From assembly GCA_965660165.1 (NCBI GenBank), contig CBFHYU010000004.1:24393-88392 (forward strand): DNA of 64,000 bases, given 5' to 3'. Source of the stretch: WTJO01 sp965660165 (GTDB lineage Bacteria; Pseudomonadota; Alphaproteobacteria; Puniceispirillales; Puniceispirillaceae). The notes beneath the pieces were generated by a model, which saw only the letters and a program-made list of their open reading frames with translations, was not told the DNA's origin and did not search any database. Of this stretch, positions 8,275-16,536 are shown in pieces. Within the stretch, counting starts at the first letter, position 1. The number at the start of each line of letters is the position of its first letter. Position numbers and translations under genes: made by a program.

Positions 8275-9399
8275 ATGCCTAAATTTATCTATCTTATGGA
8301 TATGGATACGCAAACACGCAGATTTTTGATGGGGTCAGATATTTTCAGAGGGTCTGTCTATGGCGCAGGCCATCCGCTTAATATTGCGCGGGTTTGGCCT
8401 GTGATTGATATGTGTTTTGAACTTGGCTGGTTATCAGATGCCAATTATATTGCTGTTTCCCCTGCACCTCCTGAAACATTGGCTCTGTTTCATACGCCTG
8501 ACTATATTGCAGCACTTCTTTTGGCAGAACAAACACAATCTCTAGATTCATTTCAGATGGAACGACACAGGATAGGCAAGGATAATAACCCTATATTCCC
8601 GCAAATATATTCGCGTCCTGCCACAGCCGCACATGCGAGTATTCTCGCAGCTGAAATGTTGGCGGCAGGAAAAGCAGATATTATCTATAACCCATCAGGC
8701 GGCACGCATCATGGAATGCCAGACAAAGCTAATGGGTTTTGTTTTGTGAATGATCCTGCACTAGCTATTTGTTCTTTATTGCAGGCTGGTATTAGCCAGA
8801 TTGCCTATGTTGATATTGATGCACACCACCCTGATGGGGTGGAAGCATATTGTTCAGATGATGAGCGGGTAAGATTATTTTCAGTGCATGAAGAAAATAA
8901 ATGGCCACGCACTGGAAAACAAGGTGATAAAGCAGGCGGCTTTGCAACAAATTTTACTTTACCGCGTGGGGCAGGGGATGAAGCGTTATTAAACATCTGT
9001 TCTGAGCATATATTGCCAGCACTAGATGATTTTGCTCCTAAAATACTTATTCTTCAGGCTGGCTGTGACGGCTTGGCTGATGATCCGCAATCTGGTCTTC
9101 GCTATAGCAATAATGGCTATTGGCGAGCCATCTCATTGCTGTTATCCAGACGCATTCCTGCGTTAGTGCTTGGTGGCGGTGGCTATAACCCTTATAGTAC
9201 AGCGCGCGCATGGGCAGGTGTCTGGGGCATAATTTGTGGGCATGATCCTGAAACAACTATTTTGCCCACTGCTTGCTCCTCGCTTTTAAGAGGGCTTGAA
9301 TGGCAACATCGTCTAGGCCGAAATCCGCCAGAGCGCTGGTTCGTTCAGCTGGCAGATAAGCTTGGCGATACGCTGTCACAGACAGGAAAGCAAAGGTGA
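8275..9399 (+). CDS. Histone deacetylase / acetoin-utilization (AcuC) superfamily zinc amidohydrolase
   Basis: Zn-dependent deacetylase-fold enzyme; bacterial members remove acyl groups from polyamines, acetyl-lysine or other amides. Core motifs are present: the paired histidines in GGTHHGM (about 142-148), the zinc-ligand Asp/His set in DIDAHHPDGV (about 181), an aspartate in QAGCDGLADDP, and the catalytic tyrosine in GGGGYNPYS (about 303). The product is 374 residues from ATG 8275; a TTG at 8263 is in frame but less likely. It is transcribed divergently from nhaA and is followed one base later by the DUF192 gene. Substrate unknown. Confidence 0.85.
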   Translation: MPKFIYLMDMDTQTRRFLMGSDIFRGSVYGAGHPLNIARVWPVIDMCFELGWLSDANYIAVSPAPPETLALFHTPDYIAALLLAEQTQSLDSFQMERHRIGKDNNPIFPQIYSRPATAAHASILAAEMLAAGKADIIYNPSGGTHHGMPDKANGFCFVNDPALAICSLLQAGISQIAYVDIDAHHPDGVEAYCSDDERVRLFSVHEENKWPRTGKQGDKAGGFATNFTLPRGAGDEALLNICSEHILPALDDFAPKILILQAGCDGLADDPQSGLRYSNNGYWRAISLLLSRRIPALVLGGGGYNPYSTARAWAGVWGIICGHDPETTILPTACSSLLRGLEWQHRLGRNPPERWFVQLADKLGDTLSQTGKQR

Positions 9400-9400
9400 A

Positions 9401-9895
9401 ATGCATAGCTGGATATATAAACAAGCACTAACGCCACTCTGTATCCTAAGCCTGATTTGCTGTTTAAGCGTTGCGGTTATTGCAACAGCCTCAGCGCAAG
9501 ATAAAAAAATTGCCGAGATTGTGATTTCAAATACACAAGGACAGCAATATCATTATGTAGCTGAGCTGGCGCACACCCCTGAATTGCGAAGCAAAGGATT
9601 GATGTTTAGACAGCATTTTGAAGCAGATCAGGCAATGTTATTTTTATGGCCAGCCACGTCTAGAAGATTATTCTGGATGAAAAATACATTTGTGCCTCTG
9701 GATATTCTGTTCTTTTCAGAAACTGGGACACTGTTTAATCTTGTGCATATGGCTGAACCTCGCTCAGAAACGTTGCATTCATCTATTGACCCTACAGCCT
9801 TTGTGATTGAGCTAAAAGGTGGTGAAGCAAAGCGGCTAAATATAGATATTGGCAGTGAATTAACGTTTAAGACGAAGTTGCCAGATGCCAGATAG
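9401..9895 (+). CDS. DUF192 family secreted protein
   Basis: A 164-residue exported protein of the DUF192 family, whose biochemical function is not established. A signal peptide covers about residues 1-32 (hydrophobic core, then ATASAQ). The mature part has the family pattern ELRSKGLMFR, FWMKNTFVPLDILF and an ELKGGEAKRLNI end. ATG 9401 lies just downstream of AAAGG and one base after the deacetylase stop, so the two are probably translated from one message. Confidence 0.85.
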   Translation: MHSWIYKQALTPLCILSLICCLSVAVIATASAQDKKIAEIVISNTQGQQYHYVAELAHTPELRSKGLMFRQHFEADQAMLFLWPATSRRLFWMKNTFVPLDILFFSETGTLFNLVHMAEPRSETLHSSIDPTAFVIELKGGEAKRLNIDIGSELTFKTKLPDAR

Positions 9896-9948
9896 TTATG
9901 CTTTTGCAATGCAAAGCAAATAATTCAGTGATATTGGTGATTTTTTCC

Positions 9949-9976
9949 TTGAAATCTTGGCGTGATCAGGTGTAAA
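9949..9976 (+). promoter_or_regulatory. Candidate sigma-70-type promoter of tRNA-Pro
   Basis: TTGAAA at 9949-9954 and TGTAAA at 9971-9976 are separated by 16 bases and would start transcription a few bases before the tRNA 5' end at 9988. The -10 box matches the consensus at four of six positions. Position is the main support. Confidence 0.4.
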
Positions 9977-9987
9977 AACCACGCTGT

Positions 9988-10064
<77 letters not shown>

Positions 10065-10260
10065 TTTTCTTCTTATCTCCCGTCTAATGCTTTAATAAAC
10101 TTTCCCATCATAGAGGGTTACACACTGCTTTGTGTTATTGGCCATGATTATATGATGGCTTAATAGCATGAATAGCTGTGCTAAGCTTATTTACGACATG
10201 GCTGTTATCTGTCATGCTTTATCTATAAACAGGCTGGTTTAGTTAAGGTGGGGAAGGCTT

Positions 10261-11007
10261 ATGTTATCACTCTCAGGAAAGCGGATATTTATAAGCGGCG
10301 CAGCGGCTGGTATGGGACACTCAGTTGCGCGGCTTGCGCTAGATGCAGGAGCAATAGTGGTTGCAACAGATATCGCATCACACGGGCTTGATGTGTTATC
10401 TCAGGCAGGCGCAACAACTGCAATATTAGATGTAACTGATGCAGATATGGTGGCTCAGTTTTTTGCTAGTGAGGACGGGTTTGACGGAATTGTGAATATG
10501 GCTGGATGGGTGCATCACGGCACTATTTTAGATGTTGATTATGCCGACTGGCAGAAATCCTTTTCTATCAATCTTAACAGTATGTTTTTTGTTATCCAGT
10601 CAGCTCTACCAAAAATGATTGAAAGAGGGGGCGGATCAATCGTTAATATGGCATCGCTTGCATCTTCTGTTAAAGGCTTTCCTCAAAGGGCGGCCTACAG
10701 CGCTTCCAAAGCTGCGGTTATTGGGCTTACAAAGTCAGTTGCCGTTGATTTTATGGATAGGCATATCAGATGTAATGCGCTTTGTCCTGGTACTATCGAA
10801 ACCCCATCTTTGCATGCCCGCATGAGTCAGCTTGCAGAAAAGCTAGGTAGTATGGATACGGCACGGGACTGGTTTATCTCGCGCCAGCCAATGGGCAGGC
10901 TTGGACAGCCAAATGAGATTGCCATGATGGCGTTATATTTGCTCTCAGATGTAGGTGCATATGCTACTGGACAGCCATTCATTATTGATGGCGGCACAAT
11001 TGCTTAA
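10261..11007 (+). CDS. Short-chain dehydrogenase (BDH2/DHRS6 or 2-keto-3-deoxy-L-fuconate dehydrogenase-like)
   Basis: A 248-residue NAD(P)-dependent SDR. Cofactor motif SGAAAGMG (12-19), NMAGWVHHGTILD, active-site Y146-x3-K150 within AAYSASKAAVIGLTKS, and CPGTIETPSL after it. The AG-VHHGT plus CPGT--TPSL combination is characteristic, from memory, of the family that contains animal DHRS6/BDH2 and bacterial 2-keto-3-deoxy-L-fuconate dehydrogenases. GGTGGGGAAGG lies before ATG 10261. It stands alone after tRNA-Pro, so no pathway partner helps fix the substrate. Confidence 0.85.
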   Translation: MLSLSGKRIFISGAAAGMGHSVARLALDAGAIVVATDIASHGLDVLSQAGATTAILDVTDADMVAQFFASEDGFDGIVNMAGWVHHGTILDVDYADWQKSFSINLNSMFFVIQSALPKMIERGGGSIVNMASLASSVKGFPQRAAYSASKAAVIGLTKSVAVDFMDRHIRCNALCPGTIETPSLHARMSQLAEKLGSMDTARDWFISRQPMGRLGQPNEIAMMALYLLSDVGAYATGQPFIIDGGTIA

Positions 11008-11067
11008 GATTTGTTTAATCATCTGAAAAATAATATGAAAATAGGAAATCCCTAAGATGAGGACTAG

Positions 11068-11154
11068 ATGAATACGCTACAGAAAATCGTAATTGGCTGT
11101 GTTATATGCATGTTGTGTATTTTTATTTATGCAGGAATGAAAACAATAGGCTGA
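11068..11154 (+). CDS. Possible 28-residue membrane peptide
   Basis: A short frame from ATG 11068, with GAGG six to nine bases upstream (GATGAGGACTAG), encodes a basic N-terminus, a hydrophobic span rich in Ile, Cys and Leu (about 8-22) and a short polar end. It sits between the SDR and a strong terminator hairpin, so it could be a small transcript of its own. No family recognised; a chance frame is quite possible. Confidence 0.35.
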   Translation: MNTLQKIVIGCVICMLCIFIYAGMKTIG

Positions 11155-11226
11155 GGTTGCGGCTAAGTTTGGCATGTTGATTGCAGTTGAGAGGGCGAAC
11201 CGTTGCTCTGTAAGGTTCACTCGCGG

Positions 11227-11278
11227 AACCCTCACTACTTTCATGTTTACCTCTTATTGTAGTGAGGGTTTTCCCTTG
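11227..11278 (+). terminator. Intrinsic terminator with a long perfect stem
   Basis: AACCCTCACTAC at 11227-11238 pairs perfectly with GTAGTGAGGGTT at 11259-11270 around a 20-base loop, followed by TTTCCCTT. It ends whatever is transcribed from the 11.0-11.2 kb segment and lies upstream of the small coding gene at 11305. The region just before it (11191-11233) can form a second, partly competing hairpin. Confidence 0.75.
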
Positions 11279-11304
11279 TAGCGCAGGTGTTATGCAGGCT
11301 GAAA

Positions 11305-11541
11305 ATGGATTTAGATATGGCTGATGAAATTTCAGACAATACCTCAGAGAATAAAGAACGGCTTATGGCCGAATTAAAGCAGGCACAAAAACTTCGTTCA
11401 AACAGGCAAAAAGCGCTATATGATGTGGCAGATGCGGCGCATAAGGGGCTAGCTAGCAAGACTGATGCTGTCCGAATTATCAAGCATGCAGACCAGCAAC
11501 GTTTCGCATCAGCTATCAAAGATTTGATGAATATCAAATAG
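11305..11541 (+). CDS. Small charged helical protein of unknown function
   Basis: 78 residues, not recognised. It is rich in Lys, Glu, Ala and Gln and looks almost wholly helical (ENKERLMAELKQAQKLRSNR), possibly a coiled coil; there is no signal peptide or membrane helix. ATG 11305 is used. A GTG at 11287 extends it by six residues and an ATG at 11317 shortens it, and none has a strong ribosome-binding site. The frame reads cleanly, and a second small cytoplasmic gene follows after 76 bases. Confidence 0.55.
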   Translation: MDLDMADEISDNTSENKERLMAELKQAQKLRSNRQKALYDVADAAHKGLASKTDAVRIIKHADQQRFASAIKDLMNIK

Positions 11542-11617
11542 ACCAAGTCTAATTCTCAGTTATGGCATAAAATTTGCGTTCTTCTGATTGTCGTGTTTAT
11601 GACAATAGGAGGAATTG

Positions 11618-11917
11618 ATGTCTTTTGATACAAAGATAGATAGCAAGGAGAATAACGGGCTAGATTCAGAATATATTGTTGATATTATCGAAGCCACAAT
11701 TCGGGTACTTGAAAGCACAGGGCTTTCACGAGAACAGTCACTTCAGGTTATGTTGAGCCAGATAGCTGTTCAATTGCCCCCTGAAATAATGGAAGTTGGC
11801 GTGGATGTATCACGGAAATATTCAGAAGCCTTTGCAACCACTAGCTGGGATAGCGAAAATCTGACACAAAAAACTGAAAAATGTGGCAGAACAGAGTTTC
11901 CTGGCGCCTATTTGTAA
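11618..11917 (+). CDS. Small acidic protein of unknown function
   Basis: 99 residues, not recognised. Predicted soluble and acidic, with a helical middle (YIVDIIEATIRVLESTGL, then EQSLQVMLSQIAVQLPPEI) and a polar tail. An excellent AGGAGG lies five bases before ATG 11618, which favours this start over TTG 11615 and supports the gene being real. It precedes the HAD-family gene by 84 bases and is probably separate from it. Confidence 0.7.
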   Translation: MSFDTKIDSKENNGLDSEYIVDIIEATIRVLESTGLSREQSLQVMLSQIAVQLPPEIMEVGVDVSRKYSEAFATTSWDSENLTQKTEKCGRTEFPGAYL

Positions 11918-12001
11918 AAAATATCCACTTTTGACCGATTTTTATTGAAACTCTCTTGTGCGCATCTAATGATATAGAAAATAGCTATTAGAAGAGAGCC
12001 T

Positions 12002-12715
12002 ATGACGCACCCAAAAGCGTTGTTATTTGATGTATTCGGAACAGTTGTTGACTGGCGTTCTGGCATAAGCGATGCAGTTGCCGAAATTGCCACAAAGATA
12101 CAGTATGATACAGACCCGCAAGCCTTTGCAGATGCTTGGCGTGCGCTCTATCAACCCTCAATGCAGGCCGTAAGAGACAGAAAACGTCCCTTTACCATTT
12201 TAGATGTGCTGCATCGTGAATCTCTGCATGCGGTGTTGGCGCAGTTTGCGTTCCCCAAAATGTCTCCAGAAGATGAGCAGTTTTTAGTGACAGCATGGCA
12301 TCGCTTGAAAGGCTGGCCAGATGCAACAGATGGGCTGAAGGCACTGAAACAGCATTATATTATCGCGCCTCAATCTAATGGCAATATTGCGCTTATCGTA
12401 AATATGGCAAAACATAGTGATTTAGCATGGGACCTTGTGCTTGGCGCAGAGGTGGTATCGCATTATAAACCATGTCCTGATGCCTATCAGATTGCGTGTG
12501 AGAAGCTTGGGCTTGCAACAGGCGAATGTATGATGGTTGCCGCTCATAATGACGATCTTGCCGCCGCACAGGCACAAGGCATGATGACAGCTTTTGTGTG
12601 CCGTCCAACTGAACATGGCAGCAATCAGAAAACAGATCTACGGGCTGAAGGCGAGTGGGATTATTGTGCAGATGATTTTCTTGATCTTGCCGCACAGCTC
12701 ACAGCCGCACGATAG
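12002..12715 (+). CDS. HAD-superfamily hydrolase, haloacid dehalogenase type II family
   Basis: A 237-residue cytoplasmic HAD enzyme. Motif I is LFDVFGTVVDWR near residue 10 with the nucleophilic aspartate; motif II is the serine/asparagine pair in PQSNGN; motif III is the lysine in HYKPCPDAY; and the acidic motif IV is AAHNDDL. The VDWR and SNGN forms are typical of (S)-2-haloacid dehalogenases and their relatives. True dehalogenase activity is not proven by sequence, since many relatives act on phosphates. The cupin gene follows 16 bases later. Confidence 0.85.
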   Translation: MTHPKALLFDVFGTVVDWRSGISDAVAEIATKIQYDTDPQAFADAWRALYQPSMQAVRDRKRPFTILDVLHRESLHAVLAQFAFPKMSPEDEQFLVTAWHRLKGWPDATDGLKALKQHYIIAPQSNGNIALIVNMAKHSDLAWDLVLGAEVVSHYKPCPDAYQIACEKLGLATGECMMVAAHNDDLAAAQAQGMMTAFVCRPTEHGSNQKTDLRAEGEWDYCADDFLDLAAQLTAAR

Positions 12716-12731
12716 TAAAAAGGATAGGATA

Positions 12732-13151
12732 ATGGCATCAGCATTATGGAAAGGTCAGGCATTTAGCGTTAGTCATGCAGATGGTTCTGGCACAAAGCAG
12801 GCGCAATTTGAGGGCGGGTTACGCGCGTTTTTTGAATATCGCGATCTTGGTATAAATGATGCGACAAAGGGTAAATTTATCGCCCATGTGATACGCGCAG
12901 TACCTGGCCGTCATGCCGAACCACAATGGCATACGCATGATCTCGATTTTCAGATGGTTTATATTCTGCAAGGATGGGTAATTTTCGAATATGAAGGGCA
13001 GGGAGAGATTGTGTTACGCAAAGGTAGCTCTGTCTTACAGCCGCCCGGAATTAAACATCGTGAGGTGCGCCATAGTGATGATCTTGAGCTGATAGAGATA
13101 TGCTCGCCCGCTAAATTTGACACTGAAATGGTAGATGAGCCTGCTAGCTAA
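12732..13151 (+). CDS. Cupin-domain protein
   Basis: A 139-residue single-domain cupin, a small beta-barrel fold used by metal-dependent enzymes and sensors. The metal-site region is EPQWHTHDLDFQMVYILQGW, with the His-x-His pair, and the second motif is PPGIKHREV. ATG 12732 follows AGGATAGGATA and lies 16 bases after the HAD gene, so it is probably co-transcribed. The 3' end overlaps the convergent exporter gene by 8 bases. Function not assignable. Confidence 0.8.
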   Translation: MASALWKGQAFSVSHADGSGTKQAQFEGGLRAFFEYRDLGINDATKGKFIAHVIRAVPGRHAEPQWHTHDLDFQMVYILQGWVIFEYEGQGEIVLRKGSSVLQPPGIKHREVRHSDDLELIEICSPAKFDTEMVDEPAS

Positions 13152-13752
13152 AATTATCAGCAATAATTGGTAGAAGCGTGACCAGAAGCAAACATGCCAT
13201 GCTGGCATTGAAAATCCTAAGATGCAACGGCTTTTTCAGCAATTTTCCCAAAAGCTCACCACCATATCCCCATAAAATCGTGGATGCTATTGTCACAACA
13301 GCAAAAATCGTGAAAATCACGATGCTAGTGTGAACAGGATTAGCGCTTGCGTTTGAATAGGTAGAAATAGCGCTGATAATCACGACAACAGCCTTTGGAT
13401 TGATCAGCTGAAACAGTGCAGCACCTGTAAAACTTAGCGGCTGTCCTAGCTCTGGGCGCTGTTCTGGCGGCAAGGCGGTAGCAATTTTCCATGCCAGATA
13501 CAGGATAAATAACGTGCCCCCAATTTTGAATGTAATAACCAGCTCAGGGATAGCTTGGAACATGCTGGTAAGCCCAAGACTGGCGGCAATCACCATTGAT
13601 AAAAATCCAGCACAAATCCCCATAATATGCGGCATTGTCCTGCGCAAACCAAAATTAGCGCCAGAGGCTGCAAGCATGATGTTATTTGGTCCGGGCGTAA
13701 ATGCTGAAACGAACGCAAATAATGAGAAGGATACTAGATTTGCAGTTTCCAC
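13144..13752 (-). CDS. LysE/RhtB family amino-acid exporter
   Basis: A membrane protein of about 202 residues with the family signature FTPGPNN near the N-terminus and five to six hydrophobic spans. The family exports amino acids such as threonine, homoserine or lysine. GTG 13752 is preferred because GGAA lies just upstream and the TPGPN motif then falls at its usual position near residue 20; a longer frame begins at GTG 13785 without a ribosome-binding site. It lies downstream of the SPOR gene on the same strand and converges on the cupin gene with an 8-base overlap. Substrate unknown. Confidence 0.82.
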   Translation of the reverse strand: METANLVSFSLFAFVSAFTPGPNNIMLAASGANFGLRRTMPHIMGICAGFLSMVIAASLGLTSMFQAIPELVITFKIGGTLFILYLAWKIATALPPEQRPELGQPLSFTGAALFQLINPKAVVVIISAISTYSNASANPVHTSIVIFTIFAVVTIASTILWGYGGELLGKLLKKPLHLRIFNASMACLLLVTLLPIIADNFS

Positions 13753-13803
13753 CAGAAGTTCCGTAATTATCCTGAAATATGGCACGCGTTTCAGATATAT
13801 GTA

Positions 13804-14925
13804 TCAGACTGACTTCAAAAGACAAGGCAGACGTTCTGTCCACAGAAAATCACAAATTATCTGAGCTGTTTTCTGATCTAGCTTTTGGGTTTCTACTCGA
13901 TAGAACAGACTGCCAGTGGTAAGCCTATGCTCGTTAATATTCAAAATAATATGTTGCAACATATCTGGGTATGTTTGCTGTAATTTTTGCAGGTTAGTTT
14001 CTGCATTCTGTTTTTGAGAGAATGACCCTAGCTGGAGTATCAGCTCACCCTGCAGAGGGGGTTCAATTTTAGGGGTTATGGGCTTCTTTGTTTTTTGGTT
14101 GCTATTAGGTGCGACTATATTATTTGATGTCTGCTTTGATGTTTGCTTTGACGTTTTTGGGGGCGCATCTAGCTGTAACAGCCTGACAATATCAAGAGTT
14201 GTATCATCGTTAGATGCGTGTTCTGTCTTAGCAGGGGGGGTGGCTATAATTGCTGAGCCGCCTGATGGCGGCATGTTGGCTGAGCTAGGCAAAGATAGTG
14301 AGACGCTAGCACCCTGTCCTAGGTTCAGTGTAATTTGCTTGTCAGATGGGGTAGGGTTCGACTTAGATGTGCTGGCAGGGCGCAGAAGATAGGCAAGATC
14401 AGCATTAGACGCCAAAATCTGCCTGTCGCCCTGTGCAAACATAGTGCGGCAATAGCTATCTATCAGCTTTTGCATTTTTTGCTGTCCAATAATGGCTTTT
14501 GAGCCTTTTGCCTCTTGCAAAGAAAGGCCATCTAAATCTTTGCTCATTAGCGAGTCAACTACCCAGTCTGAATAATGATTGATCAGCAGGGTAATCTCAT
14601 CGTCATCGGGGGTACGCTTTAGCTCAAATTCAGTGGCTTTACGAATGACAGCCCCTGCATATTTACGGCGTTCTTGCCATAATTTGCCAATATCAGGATT
14701 TAATACAGATTGTGATGCCATCAATCCAGAAAAGCTGGCACAAATCGCCCCTTGTTCAGCCAGATAGCCATAATTTTCCCAGCTTTCAATCTGTAACTCT
14801 GAGCGTGCATCTGAGATAGTGCCAACGCTGAGAATACCATATATCACACAGAATATGGCTAGCTGTTTTTTGGCCAAATCTACGACCGTTTGGCTTATTG
14901 ATGTAAGGGCTGTGTAAACCATCAT
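13804..14925 (-). CDS. SPOR-domain protein with a membrane/signal segment
   Basis: About 373 residues. A hydrophobic N-terminal segment (KKQLAIFCVIYGILSVG) looks like a signal peptide or anchor. A helical region follows, then a low-complexity Pro/Ser/Lys/Thr linker containing a three-times repeated SKQT-like unit. The C-terminus is a SPOR domain (ELILQLGSFSQKQNAETNL through FYRVETQKLDQK). SPOR domains bind denuded peptidoglycan glycans, often at the septum. Start ATG 14925 or 14922; a TTG at 14943 is also in frame. The gene follows trpE by 28 bases on the same strand, where trpG might be expected. Confidence 0.75.
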   Translation of the reverse strand: MMVYTALTSISQTVVDLAKKQLAIFCVIYGILSVGTISDARSELQIESWENYGYLAEQGAICASFSGLMASQSVLNPDIGKLWQERRKYAGAVIRKATEFELKRTPDDDEITLLINHYSDWVVDSLMSKDLDGLSLQEAKGSKAIIGQQKMQKLIDSYCRTMFAQGDRQILASNADLAYLLRPASTSKSNPTPSDKQITLNLGQGASVSLSLPSSANMPPSGGSAIIATPPAKTEHASNDDTTLDIVRLLQLDAPPKTSKQTSKQTSNNIVAPNSNQKTKKPITPKIEPPLQGELILQLGSFSQKQNAETNLQKLQQTYPDMLQHIILNINEHRLTTGSLFYRVETQKLDQKTAQIICDFLWTERLPCLLKSV

Positions 14926-14953
14926 TATATGATGCAAAAACAATGCCTAATTC

Positions 14954-16480
14954 TTATGATGTTTTGTAAAATTGGATGGCATCTGCGGCGGCACGTAACA
15001 GCGCTCTTGCTTTGTTCTGGCATTCTTCATATTCAGATTGTTCAACAGAATCATATACAATTCCTGCCCCCGCCTGAACATGCATCTGCCCATCTTTGAT
15101 AATGGCAGTGCGTAAGGTAATACAGGTATCCATATCACCACTCACCCCAATATAGCCAATAGAACCAGCATAAATGCCGCGTCTGTCAGGCTCAAGCTGG
15201 TCTATGATTTCCATAGCCCGTATTTTTGGTGCCCCTGATACTGTACCCGCAGGGAAGCCAGCTACCATAATATCAATCATGTCTGCATCTTCTTTGCGCA
15301 TGCCGCGCACCTCTGAGGCGATATGCATCACATGGCTATATAATTCTATGTCAAAATGGGAATGAATGCGTACCGTGCCTGGACGTGAGACACGCCCAAC
15401 ATCATTTCTGCCAAGATCAAGAAGCATCAAATGCTCTGAACGTTCTTTTACATCAGCCAGTAACTCTTCTGCATTTGCTTTATCTTCAGCTTCATTGCGC
15501 CCTCTGGGGCGGGTGCCAGCGATTGGACGGATGGTCACTTCATTATCGCGCAATCGGACTAGAATTTCAGGGCTTGAGCCAACGATTGACACATCACCAA
15601 GCGAAAAACAGAATAAAAAGGGTGATGGGTTTAATCTGCGCAAACTGCGATAAAGCGCAATTGCAGGAAGTGAGAAGGGGATAGTAAATCTTTGAGATAA
15701 GACCACCTGAAATATATCACCTGCCTTAATAAATTCTTTTGCCTCTCTGACCATCTCACAGAATTTCTGCTTAGTCATATTCGCTTTTGGGATAGGTTCT
15801 GCTTCAATGCTATCGCTCACTGCGATTGCAGGCATTTCAGATTTTAGCTGGTTTTCTGTTCTGTCCAGCAATGTCATGGCATGATGCCAGCCATCCTCAC
15901 CAGAATCGAACTGGCTTGGACGTATTTGCACCGCAAGGGTAATAGTATCTTTTAACCTGTCAAAAATCGCAACCAACGAAGGACGCATCAGAACAGAATC
16001 AAACACGCCTAGCCTGTCTGGATTTTCATCTGGCAAGCGTTCTATATGACGTATCATATCATAGCCAATATAGCCGAATAAACCAGCTGCCATTGGCGGT
16101 AGAGGCGCAGTTGTTTGCATCGCACTCTCAGCTATCAACGCTCTTAATGAGGTCAGCACATCTGTTGTTTCGGGCGAAAACTCATCAGGCGCATTAGCCA
16201 CATTTCGGTTAATCTCTGCATGGTTGCCCTTAGACCGCCATATCAGGTCAGGCTCTAGCCCGATAGCAGAAAATCTGCCTCTTACCTCGCCACCTTCAAC
16301 AGATTCAAGCAGGAAATGATGTGAGCTATTTTCAGATAATTTTATGAATGCTCCAACCGCAGTCTGTGTATCTGCTACCAATGTACGGTAGATTATTTGG
16401 TTTTGCTGCGCATCAAACAGAGTGATGCAGCTCTGCCTATCCTGATGGACAGTATTTATGGTGTCTGCGGAATGGGTCAT
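14954..16480 (-). CDS. trpE: Anthranilate synthase component I
   Basis: Converts chorismate to anthranilate, the first step of tryptophan synthesis, using ammonia from the TrpG glutaminase. The 508-residue protein has the chorismate-binding domain with IAGTRPRGRNEAEDKANAEE, the GAPKIRAMEIID region (about 415) and GIYAGSIGYIG near the C-terminus. The N-terminal domain contains LLESVEGGEVRGRFS, matching the tryptophan feedback-binding LLES-type motif. It lies downstream of ppiD with a 56-base gap. No trpG is in the window, so the partner subunit must be encoded elsewhere. Confidence 0.95.
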   Translation of the reverse strand: MTHSADTINTVHQDRQSCITLFDAQQNQIIYRTLVADTQTAVGAFIKLSENSSHHFLLESVEGGEVRGRFSAIGLEPDLIWRSKGNHAEINRNVANAPDEFSPETTDVLTSLRALIAESAMQTTAPLPPMAAGLFGYIGYDMIRHIERLPDENPDRLGVFDSVLMRPSLVAIFDRLKDTITLAVQIRPSQFDSGEDGWHHAMTLLDRTENQLKSEMPAIAVSDSIEAEPIPKANMTKQKFCEMVREAKEFIKAGDIFQVVLSQRFTIPFSLPAIALYRSLRRLNPSPFLFCFSLGDVSIVGSSPEILVRLRDNEVTIRPIAGTRPRGRNEAEDKANAEELLADVKERSEHLMLLDLGRNDVGRVSRPGTVRIHSHFDIELYSHVMHIASEVRGMRKEDADMIDIMVAGFPAGTVSGAPKIRAMEIIDQLEPDRRGIYAGSIGYIGVSGDMDTCITLRTAIIKDGQMHVQAGAGIVYDSVEQSEYEECQNKARALLRAAADAIQFYKTS

Positions 16481-16536
16481 TATGCGTAAGCTTCATATAT
16501 AATTTAGAGCTGATTATCAGGCTGATAGCCAAGCAT

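Noticed and set aside
14126..14160. Short tandem 12-base repeats
   Set aside because: They encode the repeated SKQT-like linker of the SPOR protein, a coding low-complexity tract rather than a regulatory repeat.
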